From the NCBI GenBank assembly GCA_036245805.1, contig BTRK01000001.1, forward strand, positions 39,568,995 to 39,632,994: 64,000 nt of DNA, written 5' to 3'. Below the pieces are notes generated by a model, which was not told the DNA's origin, did not search any database, and saw only the letters and a program-made list of their open reading frames with translations. Each line of letters starts with the position of its first letter. Position 1 is the first letter of the stretch. Both the position numbers and the translations under genes were made by a program. Positions 12,243-26,651 of the stretch are shown in pieces. This stretch comes from Pristionchus mayeri. Taxonomy: Eukaryota; Nematoda; Chromadorea; Rhabditida; Neodiplogasteridae.

Positions 12243-14325
12243 TCACCCATATCCCGGGAACGAGTGACACGAATGTAACTCCCACATCAATTCAATAACA
12301 GAAATATGCTTTACTAGGAGTGAAAATAACGATTTCCCTGCGGATTTACGAGCACTCAAACGACCGAAAAGATTTGTCAACAACGTGAGTAGAAGCGAGG
12401 CTGTTTTCGACTTCACCCATATCCCGGGAACGAGTGACACGAATGTAACTCCCACATCTATTCAATAACAGAAATATGCTTTACTAGGAGTGAAAAGAAC
12501 GATTTCCCTGCGGATTTACGAGCACTCAAACGACCGAAAAGATTTGTCAACAAATTGAGTAGAAGCGAGGCTGTTTTCGACTTCACCCATATCCCGGGAA
12601 CGAGTGATACGAATGTAACTCCCACATCTATTCAATAACAGAAATATGCTTTACTAGGAGTGAAAATAACGATTTCCTTGCGGATTTACGAGCACTCAAA
12701 CGACCGAAAAGATTTGTCAACAACGTGAGTAGAAGCGAGGCTGTTTTCGACTTCACCCATATCCCGGGAACGAGTGACACGAATGTAACTCCCACATCTA
12801 TTCAATAACAGAAATATGCTTTACTAGGAGTGAAAATAACGATTTCCTTGCGGATTTACGAGCACTCAAACGACCGAAAAGATTTGTCAACAACGTGAGT
12901 AGAAGCGAGGCTGTTTTCGACTTCACCCATATCCCGGGAACGAGTGACACGAATGTAACTCCCACATCTATTCAATAACAGAAATATGCTTTACTAGGAG
13001 TGAAAATAACGATTTCCCTGCGGATTTACGAGCACTCAACCGACCGAAAAGATTTGTCAACAACGTGAGTAGAAGCGAGGCTGTTTTCGACTTCACCCAT
13101 ATCCCGGGAACGAGTGACACGAATGTAACTCCCACATCTATTCAATAACAGAAATATGCTTTACTAGGAGTGAAAAGAACGATTTCCCTGCGGATTTACG
13201 AGCACTCAAACGACCGAAAAGATTTGTCAACAAATTGAGTAGAAGCGAGGCTGTTTTCGACTTCACCCATATCCCGGGAACGAGTGATACGAATGTAACT
13301 CCCACATCTATTCAATAACAGAAATATGCTTTACTAGGAGTGAAAATAACGATTTCCTTGCGGATTTACGAGCACTCAAACGACCGAAAAGATTTGTCAA
13401 CAAATTGAACAGAAGCGAGGCTGTTTTCGCCTTCACCCATATCCCGGGAACGAGTGACACGAATGTAACTCCCACATCAATTCAATAACAGAAATATGCT
13501 TTACTAGGAGTGAAAATAACGATTTCCCTGCGGATTTACGAGCACTCAAACGATCGAAAAGATTTGTCAACAACGTGAGTAGAAGCGAGGCTGTTTTCGA
13601 CTTCACCCATATCCCGGGAACGAGTGACACGAATGTAACTCCCACATCTATTCAATAACAGAAATATGCTTTACTAGGAGTGAAAAGAACGATTTCCCTG
13701 CGGATTTACGAGCACTCAAACGACCGAAAAGATTTGTCAACAAATTGAGTAGAAGCGAGGCTGTTTTCGACTTCACCCATATCCCGGGAACGAGTGACAC
13801 GAATGTAACTCCCACATCTATTCAATAACAGAAATATGCTTTACTAGGAGTGAAAAGAACGATTTCCCTGCGGATTTACGAGCACTCAAACGACCGAAAA
13901 GATTTGTCAACAAATTGAGTAGAAGCGAGGCTGTTTTCGACTTCACCCATATCCCGGGAACGAGTGATACGAATGTAACTCCCACATCTATTCAATAACA
14001 GAAATATGCTTTACTAGGAGTGAAAATAACGATTTCCTTGCGGATTTACGAGCACTCAAACGACCGAAAAGATTTGTCAACAACGTGAGTAGAAGCGAGG
14101 CTGTTTTCGCCTTCACCCATATCCCGGGAACGAGTGACACGAATGTAACTCCCACATCAATTCAATAACAGAAATATGCTTTACTAGGAGTGAAAATAAC
14201 GATTTCCCTGCGGATTTACGAGCACTCAAACGATCGAAAAGATTTGTCAACAACGTGAGTAGAAGCGAGGCTGTTTTCGACTTCACCCATATCCCGGGAA
14301 CGAGTGACACGAATGTAACTCCCAC
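12243..14325 (-). repeat. B variant block marked by GTTTTCGCC, spaced 1190 and 680 bp
   Basis: A monomer pair with GCTGTTTTCGCC followed by ACATCAATTC begins at 12243, 13433 and 14113, i.e. 7 and 4 monomers apart. The CGATCGAAAAG change is shared by the copies following 13433 and 14113 but not the one following 12243. The amplification steps are therefore ordered, the later step copying the CGATCG form. Confidence 0.8.
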
Positions 14326-17300
14326 ATCTATTCAATAACAGAAATATGCTTTACTAGGAGTGAAAAGAACGATTTCCCTGCGGATTTACGAGCACTCAAA
14401 CGACCGAAAAGATTTGTCAACAAATTGAGTAGAAGCGAGGCTGTTTTCGACTTCACCCATATCCCGGGAACGAGTGACACGAATGTAACTCCCACATCTA
14501 TTCAATAACAGAAATATGCTTTACTAGGAGTGAAAAGAACGATTTCCCTGCGGATTTACGAGCACTCAAACGACCGAAAAGATTTGTCAACAAATTGAGT
14601 AGAAGCGAGGCTGTTTTCGACTTCACCCATATCCCGGCAACGAGTGATACGAATGTAACCCCCACATCTATTCAATAACAGAAATATGCTTTACTAGGAG
14701 TGAAAATAACGATTTCCCTGCGGATTTACGAGCACTCAAACGACCGAAAAGATTTGTCAACAACGTGAGTAGAAGCGAGGCTGTTTTCGACTTCACCCAT
14801 ATCCCGGGAACGAGTGACACGAATGTAACTCCCACATCTATTCAATAACAGAAATATGCTTTACTAGGAGTGAAAAGAACGATTTCCCTGCGGATTTACG
14901 AGCACTCAAACGACCGAAAAGATTTGTCAACAAATTGAGTAGAAGCGAGGCTGTTTTCGACTTCAAGCATATCCCGGGAACGAGTGACACGAATGTAACT
15001 CCCACATCTATTCAATAACAGAAATATGCTTTACTAGGAGTGAAAATAACGATTTCCCTGCGGATTTACGAGCACTCAACCGACCGAAAAGATTTGTCAA
15101 CAAATTGAGTAGAAGCGAGGCTGTTTTCGACTTCACCCATATCCCGGGAACGAGTGACACGAATGTAACTCCCACATCTATTCAATAACAGAAATATGCT
15201 TTACTAGGAGTGAAAATAACGATTTCCCTGCGGATTTACGAGCGCTCAAACGACCGAAAAGATTTGTCAACAACGTGAGTAGAAGCGAGGCTGTTTTCGA
15301 CTTCACCCATATCCCGGGAACGAGTGACACGAATGTAACTCCCACATCTATTCAATAACAGAAATATGCTTTACTAGGAGTGAAAATAACGATTTCCCTG
15401 CGGATTTACGAGCACTCAAACGACCGAAAAGATTTGTCAACAAATTGAACAGAAGCGAGGCTGTTTTCGCCTTCACCCATATCCCGGGAACGAGTGACAC
15501 GGATGTAACTCCCACATCAATTCAATAACAGAAATATGCTTTACTAGGAGTGAAAATAACGATTTCCCTGCGGATTTACGAGCGCTCAAACGACCGAAAA
15601 GATTTGTCAACAACGTGAGTAGAAGCGAGGCTGTTTTCGACTTCACCCATATCCCGGGAACGAGTGACACGAATGTAACTCCCACATCTATTCAATAACA
15701 GAAATATGCTTTACTAGGAGTGAAAAGAACGATTTCCCTGCGGATTTACGAGCACTCAAACGACCGAAAAGATTTGTCAACAAATTGAGTAGAAGCGAGG
15801 CTGTTTTCGACTTCACCCATATCCCGGGAACGAGTGACACGAATGTAACTCCCACATCTATTCAATAACAGAAATATGCTTTACTAGGAGTGAAAAGAAC
15901 GATTTCCCTGCGGATTTACGAGCACTCAAACGACCCGAAAAGATTTGTCAACAAATTGAGTAGAAGCGAGGCTGTTTTCGACTTCACCCATATCCCGGGA
16001 ACGAGTGATACGAATGTAACTCCCACATCTATTCAATAACAGAAATATGCTTTACTAGGAGTGAAAATAACGATTTCCTTGCGGATTTACGAGCACTCAA
16101 ACGACCGAAAAGATTTGTCAACAAATTGAACAGAAGCGAGGCTGTTTTCGCCTTCACCCATATCCCGGGAACGAGTGACACGAATGTAACTCCCACATCA
16201 ATTCAATAACAGAAATATGCTTTACTAGGAGTGAAAATAACGATTTCCCTGCGGATTTACGAGCACTCAAACGACCGAAAAGATTTGTCAACAACGTGAG
16301 TAGAAGCGAGGCTGTTTTCGACTTCACCCATATCCCGGGAACGAGTGACACGAATGTAACTCCCACATCTATTCAATAACAGAAATATGCTTTACTAGGA
16401 GTGAAAAGAACGATTTCCCTGCGGATTTACGAGCACTCAAACGACCGAAAAGATTTGTCAACAAATTGAGTAGAAGCGAGGCTGTTTTCGACTTCACCCA
16501 TATCCCGGGAACGAGTGACACGAATGTAACTCCCACATCTATTCAATAACAGAAATATGCTTTACTAGGAGTGAAAATAACGATTTCCCTGCGGATTTAC
16601 GAGCACTCAAACGACCGAAAAGATTTGTCAACAAATTGAGTAGAAGCGAGGCTGTTTTCGACTTCACCCATATCCCGGGAACGAGTGACACGAATGTAAC
16701 TCCCACATCTATTCAATAACAGAAATATGCTTTACTAGGAGTGAAAAGAACGATTTCCCTGCGGATTTACGAGCACTCAAACGACCGAAAAGATTTGTCA
16801 ACAAATTGAGTAGAAGCGAGGCTGTTTTCGACTTCACCCATATCACGGGAACGAGTGATACGAATGTAACTCCCACATCAATTCAATAACAGAAATATGC
16901 TTTACTAGGAGTGAAAATAACGATTTCCCTGCGGATTTACGAGCACTCAAACGACCGAAAAGATTTGTCAACAACGTGAGTAGAAGCGAGGCTGTTTTCG
17001 ACTTCACCCATATCCCGGGAACGAGTGACACGAATGTAACTCCCACATCTATTCAATAACAGAAATATGCTTTACTAGGAGTGAAAAGAACGATTTCCCT
17101 GCGGATTTACGAGCACTCAAACGACCGAAAAGATTTGTCAACAAATTGAGTAGAAGCGAGGCTGTTTTCGACTTCACCCATATCCCGGGAACGAGTGACA
17201 CGAATGTAACTCCCACATCTATTCAATAACAGAAATATGCTTTACTAGGAGTGAAAAGAACGATTTCCCTGCGGATTTACGAGCACTCAAACGACCGAAA

Positions 17301-17926
17301 AGATTTGTCAACAAATTGAGTAGAAGCGAGGCTGTTTTCGACTTCACCCATATCCCGGCAACGAGTGATACGAATGTAACCCCCACATCTATTCAATAAC
17401 AGAAATATGCTTTACTAGGAGTGAAAATAACGATTTCCCTGCGGATTTACGAGCACTCAAACGACCGAAAAGATTTGTCAACAACGTGAGTAGAAGCGAG
17501 GCTGTTTTCGACTTCACCCATATCCCGGGAACGAGTGACACGAATGTAACTCCCACATCTATTCAATAACAGAAATATGCTTTACTAGGAGTGAAAAGAA
17601 CGATTTCCCTGCGGATTTACGAGCACTCAAACGACCGAAAAGATTTGTCAACAAATTGAGTAGAAGCGAGGCTGTTTTCGACTTCAAGCATATCCCGGGA
17701 ACGAGTGACACGAATGTAACTCCCACATCTATTCAATAACAGAAATATGCTTTACTAGGAGTGAAAATAACGATTTCCCTGCGGATTTACGAGCACTCAA
17801 CCGACCGAAAAGATTTGTCAACAAATTGAGTAGAAGCGAGGCTGTTTTCGACTTCACCCATATCCCGGGAACGAGTGACACGAATGTAACTCCCACATCT
17901 ATTCAATAACAGAAATATGCTTTACT
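14240..17926 (-). repeat. B segment of about 1 kb present twice, 2721 bp apart
   Basis: Two rare variants recur with the same offset: CCCGGCAACG with GTAACCCCCACATC at 14631 and 17352, and CTTCAAGCATATC at 14961 and 17682. The offset is 16 x 170 + 1, the extra base being the CGACCC insertion between the copies. Similarity runs roughly from 14240 to 15205 and from 16961 to 17926. Outside that, the monomer types disagree. The edges are approximate because monomers are so alike. Confidence 0.8.
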
Positions 17927-20900
17927 AGGAGTGAAAAGAACGATTTCCCTGCGGATTTACGAGCACTCAAACGACCGAAAAGATTTGTCAACAAATTGAG
18001 TATCGTACCTTTCATTTTCAACGGTACAACGAACGAGCTGAAACGTTTTGAAATTTTCAAACTTTTCAAGGCGATTGTGGGCTTCCTAGGAAGTCTATCT
18101 GAAAATCCTTTCATTTCTGGGTTCCTCGTATGAGATTACATTAATTTGCAATAAGTTAAACTCACACATTTATCTTTTTCTATTAGAAATGGCTCTTTAC
18201 AATCATGGGAATTTTTCCTATGTTTAGCATCGTCGGCAATCGCAAGCTCCACCCCCTTTTCTAACACTATAAGTTATCCATTTCTTATAGAAATACTGCA
18301 TATTTTGATTTGATTTCTCGCGATATTAATTAATGTAATGTGAGAAACACAGAATTTCAAGGATTTACCTCTATAATTGTTAGGAAGCCCGTAAGAAGCT
18401 TGAAACTTTTGAAAATTTCAAAACGTTTCAACTTGTTCATTGTACCGTTGAAAATGAAAGGTACGATAGAAGCGAGGCTGTTTTCGACTTCACCCATATC
18501 CCGGGAACGAGTGATACGAATGTAACTCCCACATCTATTCAATAACAGAAATATGCTTTACTAGGAGTGAAAATAACGATTTCCTTGCGGATTTACGAGC
18601 ACTCAAACGACCGAAAAGATTTGTCAACAAATTGAACAGAAGCGAGGCTGTTTTCGCCTTCACCCATATCCCGGGAACGAGTGACACGAATGTAACTCCC
18701 ACATCAATTCAATAACAGAAATATGCTTTACTAGGAGTGAAAATAACGATTTCCCTGCGGATTTACGAGCGCTCAAACGACCGAAAAGATTTGTCAACAA
18801 CGTGAGTAGAAGCGAGGCTGTTTTCGACTTCACCCATATCCCGGGAACGAGTGACACGAATGTAACTCCCACATCTATTCAATAACAGAAATATGCTTTA
18901 CTAGGAGTGAAAAGAACGATTTCCCTGCGGATTTACGAGCACTCAAACGACCGAAAAGATTTGTCAACAAATTGAGTAGAAGCGAGGCTGTTTTCGACTT
19001 CACCCATATCCCGGGAACGAGTGACACGAATGTAACTCCCACATCTATTCAATAACAGAAATATGCTTTACTAGGAGTGAAAAGAACGATTTCCCTGCGG
19101 ATTTACGAGCACTCAAACGACCCGAAAAGATTTGTCAACAAATTGAGTAGAAGCGAGGCTGTTTTCGACTTCACCCATATCCCGGGAACGAGTGATACGA
19201 ATGTAACTCCCACATCTATTCAATAACAGAAATATGCTTTACTAGGAGTGAAAATAACGATTTCCTTGCGGATTTACGAGCACTCAAACGACCGAAAAGA
19301 TTTGTCAACAAATTGAACAGAAGCGAGGCTGTTTTCGCCTTCACCCATATCCCGGGAACGAGTGACACGAATGTAACTCCCACATCAATTCAATAACAGA
19401 AATATGCTTTACTAGGAGTGAAAATAACGATTTCCCTGCGGATTTACGAGCACTCAAACGACCGAAAAGATTTGTCAACAACGTGAGTAGAAGCGAGGCT
19501 GTTTTCGACTTCACCCATATCCCGGGAACGAGTGACACGAATGTAACTCCCACATCTATTCAATAACAGAAATATGCTTTACTAGGAGTGAAAAGAACGA
19601 TTTCCCTGCGGATTTACGAGCACTCAAACGACCGAAAAGATTTGTCAACAAATTGAGTAGAAGCGAGGCTGTTTTCGACTTCACCCATATCCCGGGAACG
19701 AGTGACACGAATGTAACTCCCACATCTATTCAATAACAGAAATATGCTTTACTAGGAGTGAAAATAACGATTTCCCTGCGGATTTACGAGCACTCAAACG
19801 ACCGAAAAGATTTGTCAACAAATTGAGTAGAAGCGAGGCTGTTTTCGACTTCACCCATATCCCGGGAACGAGTGACACGAATGTAACTCCCACATCTATT
19901 CAATAGCAGAAATATGCTTTACTAGGAGTGAAAATAACGATTTCCCTGCGGATTTACGAGCACTCAAACGACCGAAAAGATTTGTCAACAAATTGAGTAG
20001 AAGCGAGGCTGTTTTCGACTTCACCCATATCCCGGGAACGAGTGACACGAATGTAACTCCCACATCTATTCAATAACAGAAATATGCTTTACTAGGAGTG
20101 AAAATAACGATTTCCCTGCGGATTTACGAGCACTCAAACGACCGAAAAGAGTTGTCAACAAATTGAGTAGAAGCGAGGCTGTTTTCGACTTCACCCATAT
20201 CCCGGGAACGAGTGACACGAATGTAACTCCCACATCTATTCAATAACAGAAATATGCTTTACTAGGAGTGAAAATAACGATTTCCCTGCGGATTTACGAG
20301 CACTCAAACGACCGAAAAGAGTTGTCAACAAATTGAGTAGAAGCGAGGCTGTTTTCGACTTCACCCATATCCCGGGAACGAGTGACACGAATGTAACTCC
20401 CACATCTATTCAATAACAGAAATATGCTTTACTAGGAGTGAAAATAACGATTTCCCTGCGGATTTACGAGCACTCAAACGACCGAAAAGAGTTGTCAACA
20501 AATTGAGTAGAAGCGAGGCTGTTTTCGACTTCACCCATATCCCGGGAACGAGTGACACGAATGTAACTCCCACATCTATTCGATAACAGAAATATGCTTT
20601 ACTAGGAGTGAAAATAATGATTTCCCTGCGGATTTACGAGCATTCAAACGACCGAAAAGATTTGTCAACAAATTGAGTAGAAGCGAGGCTGTTTTCGACT
20701 TCACCCATATCCCGGGAACGAGTGATACGAATGTAACTCCCACATCTATTCAATAACAGAAATATGCTTTACTAGGAGTGAAAATAACGATTTCCTTGCG
20801 GATTTACGAGCACTCAAACGACCGAAAAGATTTGTCAACAAATTGAACAGAAGCGAGGCTGTTTTCGACTTCACCCATATCCCGGGAACGAGTGACACGA

Positions 20901-22231
20901 ATGTAACTCCCACATCTATTCAATAACAGAAATATGCTTTACTAGGAGTGAAAATAACGATTTCCCTGCGGATTTACGAGCACTCAAACGACCGAAAAGA
21001 GTTGTCAACAAATTGAGTAGAAGCGAGGCTGTTTTCGACTTCACCCATATCCCGGGAACGAGTGACACGAATGTAACTCCCACATCTATTCAATAACAGA
21101 AATATGCTTTACTAGGAGTGAAAATAACGATTTCCCTGCGGATTTACGAGCACTCAAACGACCGAAAAGAGTTGTCAACAAATTGAGTAGAAGCGAGGCT
21201 GTTTTCGACTTCACCCATATCCCGGGAACGAGTGACACGAATGTAACTCCCACATCTATTCGATAACAGAAATATGCTTTACTAGGAGTGAAAATAATGA
21301 TTTCCCTGCGGATTTACGAGCATTCAAACGACCGAAAAGATTTGTCAACAAATTGAGTAGAAGCGAGGCTGTTTTCGACTTCACCCATATCCCGGGAACG
21401 AGTGATACGAATGTAACTCCCACATCTATTCAATAACAGAAATATGCTTTACTAGGAGTGAAAATAACGATTTCCTTGCGGATTTACGAGCACTCAAACG
21501 ACCGAAAAGATTTGTCAACAAATTGAACAGAAGCGAGGCTGTTTTCGCCTTCACCCATATCCCGGGAACGAGTGACACGAATGTAACTCCCACATCAATT
21601 CAATAACAGAAATATGCTTTACTAGGAGTGAAAATAACGATTTCCCTGCGGATTTACGAGCGCTCAAACGACCGAAAAGATTTGTCAACAACGTGAGTAG
21701 AAGCGAGGCTGTTTTCGACTTCACCCATATCCCGGGAACGAGTGACACGAATGTAACTCCCACATCTATTCAATAACAGAAATATGCTTTACTAGGAGTG
21801 AAAAGAACGATTTCCCTGCGGATTTACGAGCACTCAAACGACCGAAAAGATTTGTCAACAAATTGAGTAGAAGCGAGGCTGTTTTCGACTTCACCCATAT
21901 CCCGGGAACGAGTGACACGAATGTAACTCCCACATCTATTCAATAACAGAAATATGCTTTACTAGGAGTGAAAAGAACGATTTCCCTGCGGATTTACGAG
22001 CACTCAAACGACCCGAAAAGATTTGTCAACAAATTGAGTAGAAGCGAGGCTGTTTTCGACTTCACCCATATCCCGGGAACGAGTGATACGAATGTAACTC
22101 CCACATCTATTCAATAACAGAAATATGCTTTACTAGGAGTGAAAATAACGATTTCCTTGCGGATTTACGAGCACTCAAACGACCGAAAAGATTTGTCAAC
22201 AAATTGAACAGAAGCGAGGCTGTTTTCGCCT
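15473..22231 (-). repeat. B 4-monomer block of 681 bp with a 1-bp insertion, three copies
   Basis: Blocks at 15473-16153, 18660-19340 and 21551-22231 each start with a GTTTTCGCC/ACATCAATTC monomer and each contain the single-base insertion that makes CGACCCGAAAAG. The common insertion gives the odd length 681 instead of 680. All three derive from one ancestral block after the insertion occurred. These positions mark the first and last copy; the sequence between copies is other B monomers and the MITE. Confidence 0.88.
18003..18466. mobile_element. MITE-like DNA transposon, 464 bp, TA target duplication
   Basis: A non-satellite insert splits one B monomer exactly: GAG-TA on the left and TA-GAAGCGAGG on the right, with one TA (18001-18002 or 18467-18468) added. 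The ends are inverted repeats: TCGTACCTTTCATTTTCAAC at the left, its reverse complement at the right. They agree for the first 27 bp without mismatch and for about 86 bp with 11 mismatches (~87%), ending at TTCCTA. The interior (about 18089-18380) is AT-rich and has no credible coding frame, so the element is non-autonomous. TA duplication with long inverted repeats points to the Tc1/mariner superfamily by rule. I do not recognise the family, and no transposase is present in the window. Confidence 0.9.
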
Positions 22232-23121
22232 TCACCCATATCCCGGGAACGAGTGACACGAATGTAACTCCCACATCAATTCAATAACAGAAATATGCTT
22301 TACTAGGAGTGAAAATAACGATTTCCCTGCGGATTTACGAGCACTCAAACGACCGAAAAGATTTGTCAACAACGTGAGTAGAAGCGAGGCTGTTTTCGAC
22401 TTCACCCATATCCCGGGAACGAGTGACACGAATGTAACTCCCACATCTATTCAATAACAGAAATATGCTTTACTAGGAGTGAAAAGAACGATTTCCCTGC
22501 GGATTTACGAGCACTCAAACGACCGAAAAGATTTGTCAACAAATTGAGTAGAAGCGAGGCTGTTTTCGACTTCACCCATATCCCGGGAACGAGTGACACG
22601 AATGTAACTCCCACATCTATTCAATAACAGAAATATGCTTTACTAGGAGTGAAAATAACGATTTCCCTGCGGATTTACGAGCACTCAAACGACCGAAAAG
22701 ATTTGTCAACAAATTGAGTAGAAGCGAGGCTGTTTTCGACTTCACCCATATCCCGGGAACGAGTGACACGAATGTAACTCCCACATCTATTCAATAGCAG
22801 AAATATGCTTTACTAGGAGTGAAAATAACGATTTCCCTGCGGATTTACGAGCACTCAAACGACCGAAAAGATTTGTCAACAAATTGAGTAGAAGCGAGGC
22901 TGTTTTCGACTTCACCCATATCCCGGGAACGAGTGACACGAATGTAACTCCCACATCTATTCAATAACAGAAATATGCTTTACTAGGAGTGAAAATAACG
23001 ATTTCCCTGCGGATTTACGAGCACTCAAACGACCGAAAAGAGTTGTCAACAAATTGAGTAGAAGCGAGGCTGTTTTCGACTTCACCCATATCCCGGGAAC
23101 GAGTGACACGAATGTAACTCC
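18469..23121 (-). repeat. B segment of about 1.76 kb present twice, 2891 bp apart
   Basis: Monomers at 18469-20230 recur at 21360-23121. Shared markers are the 681-bp block, the unique CAATAGCAG (near 19901 and 22792) and the GAGTTGTCAAC variant (near 20147 and 23038). The offset is 17 x 170 + 1. The left edge of the copied segment lies within roughly 60 bp of where the MITE sits in the first copy. The second copy has no MITE, so either the insertion is younger or the duplicated piece began beside it. Between the copies GAGTTGTCAAC monomers also appear in runs. Confidence 0.83.
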
Positions 23122-24271
23122 CACATCTATTCGATAACAGAAATATGCTTTACTAGGAGTGAAAATAATGATTTCCCTGCGGATTTACGAGCATTCAAAC
23201 GACCGAAAAGATTTGTCAACAAATTGAGTAGAAGCGAGGCTGTTTTCGACTTCACCCATATCCCGGGAACGAGTGACACGAATGTAACTCCCACATCTAT
23301 TCAATAACAGAAATATGCTTTACTAGGAGTGAAAATAACGATTTCCCTGCGGATTTACGAGCACTCAAACGACCGAAAAGAGTTGTCAACAAATTGAGTA
23401 GAAGCGAGGCTGTTTTCGACTTCACCCATATCCCGGGAACGAGTGACACGAATGTAACTCCCACATCTATTCAATAACAGAAATATGCTTTACTAGGAGT
23501 GAAAATAACGATTTCCCTGCGGATTTACGAGCACTCAAACGACCGAAAAGAGTTGTCAACAAATTGAGTAGAAGCGAGGCTGTTTTCGACTTCACCCATA
23601 TCCCGGGAACGAGTGACACGAATGTAACTCCCACATCTATTCGATAACAGAAATATGCTTTACTAGGAGTGAAAATAATGATTTCCCTGCGGATTTACGA
23701 GCATTCAAACGACCGAAAAGATTTGTCAACAAATTGAGTAGAAGCGAGGCTGTTTTCGACTTCACCCATATCCCGGGAACGAGTGACACGAATGTAACTC
23801 CCACATCTATTCAATAACAGAAATATGCTTTACTAGGAGTGAAAATAACGATTTCCCTGCGGATTTACGAGCACTCAAACGACCGAAAAGATTTGTCAAC
23901 AAATTGAGTAGAAGCGAGGCTGTTTTCGACTTCACCCATATCCCGGGAACGAGTGACACGAATGTAACTCCCACATCTATTCGATAACAGAAATATGCTT
24001 TACTAGGAGTGAAAATAATGATTTCCCTGCGGATTTACGAGCATTCAAACGACCGAAAAGATTTGTCAACAAATTGAGTAGAAGCGAGGCTGTTTTCGAC
24101 TTCACCCATATCCCGGGAACGAGTGACACGAATGTAACTCCCACATCTATTCAATAACAGAAATATGCTTTACTAGGAGTGAAAATAACGATTTCCCTGC
24201 GGATTTACGAGCACTCAAACGACCGAAAAGATTTGTCAACAAATTGAGTAGAAGCGAGGCTGTTTTCGACT

Positions 24272-26524
24272 TCACCCATATCCCGGGAACGAATGACACG
24301 AATGTAACTCCCACATCAATTCAATAACAGAAATATGCTTTACTAGGAGTGAAAATAACGATTTCCCTGCGGATTTACGAGCACTCAAACGACCGAAAAG
24401 ATTTGTCAACAAATTGAGTAGAAGCGAGGCTGTTTTCGATTTCACCCATATCCCGGGAACGAGTGACACGAATGTAACTCCCACATCTATTCAATAACAG
24501 AAATATGCTTTACTAGGAGTGAAAATAACGATTTCCCTGCGGATTTACGAGCACTCAAACGACCGAAAAGAGTTGTCAACAAATTGAGTAGAAGCGAGGC
24601 TGTTTTCGACTTCACCCATATCCCGGGAACGAGTGACACGAATGTAACTCCCACATCTATTCAATAACAGAAATATGCTTTACTAGGAGTGAAAATAACG
24701 ATTTCCCTGCGGATTTACGAGCACTCAAACGACCGAAAAGAGTTGTCAACAAATTGAGTAGAAGCGAGGCTGTTTTCGACTTCACCCATATCCCGGGAAC
24801 GAGTGACACGAATGTAACTCCCACATCTATTCGATAACAGAAATATGCTTTACTAGGAGTGAAAATAATGATTTCCCTGCGGATTTACGAGCATTCAAAC
24901 GACCGAAAAGATTTGTCAACAAATTGAGTAGAAGCGAGGCTGTTTTCGACTTCACCCATATCCCGGGAACGAGTGACACGAATGTAACTCCCACATCTAT
25001 TCAATAACAGAAATATGCTTTACTAGGAGTGAAAATAACGATTTCCCTGCGGATTTACGAGCACTCAAACGACCGAAAAGATTTGTCAACAAATTGAGTA
25101 GAAGCGAGGCTGTTTTCGACTTCACCCATATCCCGGGAACGAATGACACGAATGTAACTCCCACATCAATTCAATAACAGAAATATGCTTTACTAGGAGT
25201 GAAAATAACGATTTCCCTGCGGATTTACGAGCACTCAAACGACCGAAAAGATTTGTCAACAAATTGAGTAGAAGCGAGGCTGTTTTCGATTTCACCCATA
25301 TCCCGGGAACGAGTGACACGAATGTAACTCCCACATCTATTCAATAACAGAAATATGCTTTACTAGGAGTGAAAATAACGATTTCCCTGCGGATTTACGA
25401 GCACTCAAACGACCGAAAAGAGTTGTCAACAAATTGAGTAGAAGCGAGGCTGTTTTCGACTTCACCCATATCCCGGGAACGAGTGACACGAATGTAACTC
25501 CCACATCTATTCAATAACAGAAATATGCTTTACTAGGAGTGAAAATAACGATTTCCCTGCGGATTTACGAGCACTCAAACGACCGAAAAGAGTTGTCAAC
25601 AAATTGAGTAGAAGCGAGGCTGTTTTCGACTTCACCCATATCCCGGGAACGAGTGACACGAATGTAACTCCCACATCTATTCGATAACAGAAATATGCTT
25701 TACTAGGAGTGAAAATAATGATTTCCCTGCGGATTTACGAGCATTCAAACGACCGAAAAGATTTGTCAACAAATTGAGTAGAAGCGAGGCTGTTTTCGAC
25801 TTCACCCATATCCCGGGAACGAGTGACACGAATGTAACTCCCACATCTATTCAATAACAGAAATATGCTTTACTAGGAGTGAAAATAACGATTTCCCTGC
25901 GGATTTACGAGCACTCAAACGACCGAAAAGATTTGTCAACAAATTGAGTAGAAGCGAGGCTGTTTTCGACTTCACCCATATCCCGGGAACGAGTGACACG
26001 AATGTAACTCCCACATCTATTCGATAACAGAAATATGCTTTACTAGGAGTGAAAATAATGATTTCCCTGCGGATTTACGAGCATTCAAACGACCGAAAAG
26101 ATTTGTCAACAAATTGAGTAGAAGCGAGGCTGTTTTCGACTTCACCCATATCCCGGGAACGAGTGACACGAATGTAACTCCCACATCTATTCAATAACAG
26201 AAATATGCTTTACTAGGAGTGAAAATAACGATTTCCCTGCGGATTTACGAGCACTCAAACGACCGAAAAGATTTGTCAACAAATTGAGTAGAAGCGAGGC
26301 TGTTTTCGACTTCACCCATATCCCGGGAACGAATGACACGAATGTAACTCCCACATCAATTCAATAACAGAAATATGCTTTACTAGGAGTGAAAATAACG
26401 ATTTCCCTGCGGATTTACGAGCACTCAAACGACCGAAAAGATTTGTCAACAAATTGAGTAGAAGCGAGGCTGTTTTCGACTTCACCCATATCCCGGGAAC
26501 GAGTGACACGAATGTAACTCCCAC
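24272..26524 (-). repeat. B 850-bp (5-monomer) repeat plus an 1190-bp related copy
   Basis: The pair of changes GAACGAATGACACG and ACATCAATTC appears with start points 24272, 25122 and 26312. The first two are also followed by TTCGATTTCACCC and are 850 bp apart. The third, 1190 bp on, lacks that change. Neighbouring CGATAACAG/AATAATG/GCATTCAAACG monomers recur in the same spacing. This is a local 5-mer amplification. Confidence 0.8.
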
Positions 26525-26651
26525 ATCTATTCAATAACAGAAATATGCTTTACAAGGAGTGAAAATAACGATTTCCCTGCGGATTTACGAGCACTCAAAC
26601 GACCGAAAAGATTTGTCAACAAATTGAGTAGAAGCGAGGCTGTTTTCGACT

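Noticed and set aside
18340..18542. 61-residue open frames at the MITE right end
   Set aside because: They run from the MITE inverted repeat into satellite B and have no transposase features.
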